Part shown: piece after piece, positions 54,192-58,326 of the stretch
Position numbering within the stretch: the first letter of the stretch is position 1
How the letters are laid out: every line of letters begins with the position of its first letter
Source of the DNA: Streptomyces sp. NBRC 110611
GTDB lineage: Bacteria > Actinomycetota > Actinomycetes > Streptomycetales > Streptomycetaceae
NCBI RefSeq assembly: GCF_001590865.1
Contig: NZ_BBUY01000001.1
Span: 842,675 to 901,000 of the forward strand
DNA length: 58,326 nt
Reading direction: 5' to 3'
Program-made: the position numbers and the translations under genes
Notes under the pieces: generated by a model
What the model saw: only the letters and a program-made list of their open reading frames with translations
Told to the model about the DNA's origin: nothing
The model's database searches: none

Positions 54192-55241
54192 TCACCCCAG
54201 CCGCGGCAGGACCTCGGTGCCCAACCGGCGGACGTTCTCCTCCGTCGCCGCGAGATCACCGGAGCCCTCGACCAGCAGCGCGAAGCGGGTGATGCCGGTA
54301 CGTTCCGCGCTGGCCGCCAGCCGGTCCGCGCACAGCTCCGGCGGGCCGACGGGATGCAGCCCGCACAACAGCTCCGTGTACGCCACCGGATCGCGCATGG
54401 CGCGATAGCGGCCGTCGACCGTCACATGCGCGCCCAGGCCCTGCCGCAGCCAGCCGGGCATCGCCTTCGTCAGGCTCTCCGTCGCCGCCGCGCGGTCGTC
54501 CGCGATCTGCACCACGCCCGCCGAGACATGCCCGGCGGAGGCGATCGCGTCGCCGTCCCGGCCGGCCTGGCGCGCGCAGCGCCGCCACAGCGCGACCATC
54601 TCCGCCTTCTCCTCGTCACCGCAGTGCATGCCCAGCAGCATCGGCAGCCCGCGCTCGGCGGCCGTCCGCACGGACGAGGGCGACGTACAGGCCATCACCA
54701 CCGGCGGCCCCGGGGGCCCGGCGCACGGATCGTCCGGATCGCCCAGCGCCTGGTCCGGCCGCGGCACCACCGCCACCTCCCGGAACGTATAGCGCTCGCC
54801 CCGCGCGCCCACCCGCGGCTCGCGCAGCCAGCGCAGCAGCAGGTCCAGCGACTCGGGGAAGTCCCGCTCGTACGCGGCGAGACCGGCGCCGAAGACCTCC
54901 AGATCCACCCAGGGGCCGCCGCGGCCGACGCCCAGCGTGAACCGCCCGCCGGAGGTGAGGTGCAGCAGCGCGGCCTGCTCACCGAGCGTCACCGGATGCT
55001 GGGTGGGCAGGACACTCACGGCCGTACCGACACCGATCCGGCGGGTGCGCCCCAACAGCAGCGCGGCCAGCGTCGCCGCATTCGGGCAGACGCCGTACGG
55101 TACGAAGTGGTGCTCCGCGAGCCAGACATCGGCGAGCCCGGCCTCTTCCGCCGCCTCGGCGGCGCGCACCGCACGGTGCAGTGCCTCCCCCTGTCCCTGA
55201 CCGGGGAACTGAGCGGCCAGGATGAAAGCCCCAACGCGCAT
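54192..55241 (-). CDS. LLM-class flavin-dependent oxidoreductase
   Basis: This 349-residue protein has a luciferase-like TIM barrel (FPGQGQGEALHRAVRAAEAA, LADVWLAEHHFVPYG, NAATLAALLLGRTRRIGVGT, LGVGRGGPWVDLEVFGA). Such enzymes use FMN or coenzyme F420. ATG 55241 has GGAGGCAG upstream. The substrate is unknown; neighbours give no clue. Confidence 0.93.
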   Translation of the reverse strand: MRVGAFILAAQFPGQGQGEALHRAVRAAEAAEEAGLADVWLAEHHFVPYGVCPNAATLAALLLGRTRRIGVGTAVSVLPTQHPVTLGEQAALLHLTSGGRFTLGVGRGGPWVDLEVFGAGLAAYERDFPESLDLLLRWLREPRVGARGERYTFREVAVVPRPDQALGDPDDPCAGPPGPPVVMACTSPSSVRTAAERGLPMLLGMHCGDEEKAEMVALWRRCARQAGRDGDAIASAGHVSAGVVQIADDRAAATESLTKAMPGWLRQGLGAHVTVDGRYRAMRDPVAYTELLCGLHPVGPPELCADRLAASAERTGITRFALLVEGSGDLAATEENVRRLGTEVLPRLG

Positions 55242-55427
55242 CGCTCTCTGCCTCCTCGCAGCCGACGCGGTCCCCCCTCACACGCAACAACGGCCGACAC
55301 GTGCCAAGGGCACGGCCTGCCGCGAAATTTCCCGATGATCGCAGGAACCCCGGCCGGCGACCGGACCCGGCGCCCGCCGCGTACGCTGGTGACAGCCCGT
55401 GACCCCGTACACATCCCGAGGTGTTGT

Positions 55428-55742
55428 GTGTCCCCGCGTCGAAACCGCCAGCGCGGTGCGAAGCCCGTCGACCGCACGGGCACCAGCCGCTACGGCCTGG
55501 AAGAGACCGCGGAGTGGCGCGGCGAGGACTGGGTGGTACGGCAGGTCGGGGGCGGCGGCGCGGCCAAGCACTACCGCTGCCCCGGCTGCGACCAGGAGAT
55601 CCCGCCCGGGGTCCCGCACGTCGTCGCCTGGCCGCAGCACGGCGGTGTCGACGACCGCCGGCACTGGCACAAGGCGTGCTGGAACGCACGGGACCGCCGG
55701 AGCGCGCGGCTCCAGCGGTCCCGTAACGCGCCGAGGTACTGA
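55428..55742 (+). CDS. small basic protein with Cys/His metal-site motif
   Basis: This 104-residue protein is Arg-rich at both ends. Its centre has CPGCDQEIPPGVPHVVAWP followed by HWHKACW, a C-x2-C ... H-x-H-x2-C arrangement that suggests a bound zinc and a treble-clef or HNH-like fold; the catalytic pattern of an HNH nuclease is not evident. GTG 55428 has GAGG six bases upstream. It converges on the ABC permease gene. Such proteins are sometimes annotated as ATP/GTP-binding, but I see no P-loop. Confidence 0.78.
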   Translation: MSPRRNRQRGAKPVDRTGTSRYGLEETAEWRGEDWVVRQVGGGGAAKHYRCPGCDQEIPPGVPHVVAWPQHGGVDDRRHWHKACWNARDRRSARLQRSRNAPRY

Positions 55743-55814
55743 CCCCCCCGTCAGACGGTCACCCGTCCACCCGTCCACACATCTCCGGACGTCTCCGCGC
55801 GTCTCCGCACGGCG

Positions 55815-56933
55815 CTACACGTCGCGCTTGGCCTGGGCCGCGAAGGCGCCGCCCAGGACGACGGCGGTCAGGCCGGCCATGATCCACAGCGGGGTCCAGC
55901 CCTGCGGGCCCGACTCCGTGCCCAGGAACGGGTTGTCGTAGAGCGTCGCCAGCGAGTTGGGCACCGAGTAGCTGATCAGCGCCTTGCTGATCTCCTGGAG
56001 GCTCTCCGAGCCGATCATGAAGACCGCGAGCAGCATCGGCAGCAGCACCACGCCGAGCATGGCGCTGATCGCACCCGCGGAGTGCCGCAGCAGCGAGCCC
56101 ACCGCCAGGGCGAGCAGCCCGAGCAGCGACACGTACAGACCGACGCCCACGGTGGCCCGGAGCCACTGATCGGCGGTGGGAGCCGGGCCGTTGACCAGGC
56201 CATTGAAGATCAGCGCGACGAGGGTCGTGGTGAGGGTCGTGATGACGAAGGCGAGCCCGGAGAAGACGACCGACTTGGCGGCGAGCACCCGCGCCCGGTT
56301 GGGGCAGGCGGTCATGGTGGTGCGGATCATCCCCGTCCCGTACTCGGAGGAGATCACCAGGACACCCAGCGGGATGAGACACAGGGTGCCCAGCAGGATG
56401 CCGAGGAAGGAGAATCCGAGCTTGGGGTCCACCTCGCGGTCCGGGCTGCCGAGCGCGGCGGCGGCCATCAGGCTGATGCCGAGGATCAGGACGACCATGA
56501 TGCCGAGCGTCCAGATCGTCGAGCGCACCGAGCGGATCTTCGTCCACTCGGAGGCCAGCGCATGGCCGAGGTGGGCGGGGCGCACCGGGATGGGCGAGAC
56601 GTAACCGACCGGGCCGGGCTGCGGGGGAGCGGGCGCCGGGGCCTGCGGCTGCGGTGGCTGGGCCTGGGGGGCCTGGAGCATCATCGTGCCCGCGTCCTTG
56701 CCCGGACCGTGCGCCGCGAGCGGCTGCGGCTCGGGCATCGGCTGGGCCTGGAGCATCATCGTGCCGGCTTCCCGGGCCGGGGCGGGGGCCGGCGGCTCCT
56801 GGGCCTTGAGCATCATCGTGCCGGCCTCTCCGGCGGGCGCCGGCGGGGCGGCCGGAGGTATCGGCTGCGTCTGCGCACCGGTGTCGTGCGGTCCGCGCTC
56901 AGGCTGCGGCTGGGGCTGCTGAGGGCTGGTCAT
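55815..56933 (-). CDS. ABC transporter permease with AGTMML-repeat cytoplasmic tail
   Basis: This 372-residue permease of the ABC-2 type has about six membrane helices in the last 260 residues (STIWTLGIMVVLILGISLM ... LWIMAGLTAVVLGGAFAAQ). The first 110 residues are a Pro/Gln/Ala-rich cytoplasmic tail with three copies of AGTMML(K/Q)A at residues 37-42, 56-61 and 81-86. It is translationally coupled to the ATPase gene upstream by a four-base overlap. The substrate is unknown. Confidence 0.92.
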   Translation of the reverse strand: MTSPQQPQPQPERGPHDTGAQTQPIPPAAPPAPAGEAGTMMLKAQEPPAPAPAREAGTMMLQAQPMPEPQPLAAHGPGKDAGTMMLQAPQAQPPQPQAPAPAPPQPGPVGYVSPIPVRPAHLGHALASEWTKIRSVRSTIWTLGIMVVLILGISLMAAAALGSPDREVDPKLGFSFLGILLGTLCLIPLGVLVISSEYGTGMIRTTMTACPNRARVLAAKSVVFSGLAFVITTLTTTLVALIFNGLVNGPAPTADQWLRATVGVGLYVSLLGLLALAVGSLLRHSAGAISAMLGVVLLPMLLAVFMIGSESLQEISKALISYSVPNSLATLYDNPFLGTESGPQGWTPLWIMAGLTAVVLGGAFAAQAKRDV

Positions 56934-58144
56934 CGGGCGTCCTCGTTCTGCGGCGTGGGGAGTTCGGCGGGGGCGCCGGCGGGCGCGGCTTGGGGCGCGG
57001 GCGGCAGGTACGGCTGAGGCATCCCGTACGGATTCCCCTGCGGCTGCCCGGGCGGCGGACCGCCCGCCCCGGGCACCTGCTGCGCATAGGGATTCGGCTG
57101 CCCCTGAACGGGCACACCGGCCGGCACCTGCCCGGGAACGCCGGGCTGCGGACCGCCCGGGTACCCCTGCGGCAGACCCTGCGGGGCGTACCCGGCCGGG
57201 GGCTGCTGGAGACCGGACCGCTGGTCGGCCGTCGAGCGGTAGTCCACGGCCATCTGCGTCATCCGCATGTACGCCTCCTCCAGGGAGGCCTGGTGCGGCG
57301 ACAGCTCCCACAGCCGGACCTCGGCCTGGTGCGCCACCTCGCTGATCCGGGGGAGCGGCAGTCCGGTCACCCGCAGCGCACCGTCCTGCTCCGGGGCCAC
57401 CTGGCCGCCCGCCTCGGCGAGCGCGGCGGACAGCTTCTCCCGCAGCTCCGGCTCGGTGTCCGGGGTGCGGACCCGGGCGAAGTCGGCGGAGTGGGCCGAG
57501 ATGAAGTCCTTGACCGGCATGTCCGCCAGCAGCTGGCCGCGGCCGATCACGATCAAGTGCTCGGCGGTGAGCGCCATTTCACTCATCAGGTGCGACGAGA
57601 CGAAGACCGTACGGCCCTCGGCCGCCAGCTGCTTCATCAGGTTGCGCACCCACAGGATGCCCTCGGGGTCGAGGCCGTTCACCGGCTCGTCGAAGAGCAG
57701 CACCTGCGGATCGCCGAGCAGCGCCGCGGCGATGCCGAGCCGCTGCCCCATACCGAGCGAGAAGCCGTTGGAGCGCTTGCCCGCCACGTCCTGCAGGCCG
57801 ACCACGCCGAGCACCTCGTCTACCCGGCGGGCCGGTATACCGGACAGCTGCGCCAGGCTCAGCAGGTGGTTGCGCGCGCTCCGCCCGCCGTGCACGGCCT
57901 TGGCGTCGAGCAGCGCACCGACCTGGCGGGGCGCGTTGGGGGTGCCGCGGAACGGCCGCCCGGCGATGGTCGCGTGCCCCGACGTCGGTGTGTCCAGGCC
58001 CAGGATCATGCGCATGGTCGTCGACTTGCCGGAGCCGTTGGGCCCCAGGAACCCCGTCACCGTCCCCGGCCGTACCTGGAACGACAGGTTGTACACGGCC
58101 GTCTTGGCGCCATAGCGCTTCGTCAGGCCGACTGCCTCGATCAT
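56930..58144 (-). CDS. ABC transporter ATP-binding protein with Pro/Gln/Gly-rich tail
   Basis: This 404-residue ATPase has Walker A GPNGSGKST, signature FSLGMGQRLGIAAALL, Walker B VLLFDEPVNGLD and the switch His in VFVSSHLMSEM. The core ends near residue 300 and is followed by a disordered tail of about 100 residues rich in Pro, Gly, Gln and Tyr (for example PQGYPGGPQPG). ATG 58144 is used, with GGGCGG upstream. It is the first gene of the exporter operon with the permease. Confidence 0.94.
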   Translation of the reverse strand: MIEAVGLTKRYGAKTAVYNLSFQVRPGTVTGFLGPNGSGKSTTMRMILGLDTPTSGHATIAGRPFRGTPNAPRQVGALLDAKAVHGGRSARNHLLSLAQLSGIPARRVDEVLGVVGLQDVAGKRSNGFSLGMGQRLGIAAALLGDPQVLLFDEPVNGLDPEGILWVRNLMKQLAAEGRTVFVSSHLMSEMALTAEHLIVIGRGQLLADMPVKDFISAHSADFARVRTPDTEPELREKLSAALAEAGGQVAPEQDGALRVTGLPLPRISEVAHQAEVRLWELSPHQASLEEAYMRMTQMAVDYRSTADQRSGLQQPPAGYAPQGLPQGYPGGPQPGVPGQVPAGVPVQGQPNPYAQQVPGAGGPPPGQPQGNPYGMPQPYLPPAPQAAPAGAPAELPTPQNEDAR

Positions 58145-58226
58145 TCTCCGCCCCTCGCGAAATGGTTCGGGGCAGAGGCGCCGCCGTCGTACCCCCGTGA
58201 GCATGAAGAGGTTAATCTCCCCTTGA

Positions 58227-58326
58227 CCGTTCCGCTGCGCTTGGCCTGCTTCCCACGTTTTTGGCTTTCCCGCCGTTCCGCTGCGCTTGACTGACCTCCC
58301 ACGTTGTTGGCTTTCCCGCCGTGGCG
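58227..58326. repeat. 46-bp direct tandem repeat at the window edge
   Basis: Two copies (58227-58272 and 58273-58318) begin CCGTTCCGCTGCGCTTG and end TTGGCTTTCCCG; about 39 of 46 bases agree. A third copy seems to start at 58319 and runs out of the window. It lies upstream of the ABC operon. Confidence 0.85.

Overview
This is chromosomal DNA from a high-GC actinobacterium, almost certainly a Streptomyces. Third codon positions are nearly all G or C, and GTG/TTG starts are frequent. The gene order lysA-hom-thrC-thrB-rho-LCP-rpmE-prfA-prmC-tsaC-(LMW-PTP)-glyA-like-wecA-like-atpIBEFHAGDC-DUF2550 is, from memory, the order of the S. coelicolor core chromosome. Most of the right two thirds is conserved housekeeping DNA. 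The left third (about 1-17 kb) is more variable and contains several broken genes.

Layout. 1-3.8 kb: the start of a PP2C-like gene and a two-gene (kinase plus roadblock) conservon-type signalling unit that lacks the usual C and D partners. 3.8-7.2 kb: a small hypothetical gene and a divergent module of two different diiron proteins (an AurF-like N-oxygenase relative and an R2-like ferritin-fold protein) with a TetR regulator. 7.2-11.3 kb: a leftward cell-wall cluster (SH3 secreted protein, SEDS glycosyltransferase, class B PBP, HD hydrolase). 11.3-16.8 kb: an accessory-looking stretch with a cytochrome P450, DUF6624 and DUF429 genes, an isoaspartyl methyltransferase, an IS5-type transposase scar and other gene remnants, ending at tRNA-Arg(CCG). 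17-24.3 kb: a response regulator and an ArgRS-like protein without a catalytic core (both apparently leaderless), then lysine/threonine biosynthesis (lysA, hom, thrC, thrB). 24.6-33.9 kb: rho, an LCP cell-wall ligase, rpmE, prfA with prmC (which methylates RF1), a threonylcarbamoyl-AMP synthase, an LMW-PTP-like protein with Ser in place of the nucleophilic Cys, and an SHMT. 34-43.6 kb: a WecA-like transferase and the nine-gene F1Fo ATP synthase operon. 43.7-49.5 kb: DUF2550, a NarL-type two-component system, a membrane protein, cobalamin adenosyltransferase, 3-hydroxybutyryl-CoA dehydrogenase and a STAS protein. 50-58 kb: a large membrane-anchored P-loop protein, NucS, an SCO5389-family protein, an LLM oxidoreductase, a small Zn-binding-like protein and an ABC exporter pair.

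Regulatory and structural signals visible in the bases include: GGAAT-N18-GTT (a sigma-R type promoter) before rpmE and a GGAAT-N19-GTT candidate before rho; a Rex-like operator before atpI; a 15-bp palindrome upstream of the P450; several strong intrinsic hairpins; a dispersed two-hairpin repeat in two copies (about 32.35 and 44.24 kb); and tandem repeats of 7, 9, 13, 18 and 46 bp. No complete insertion sequence, prophage or CRISPR array is present. All family calls are from reading the sequence, not from database searches.
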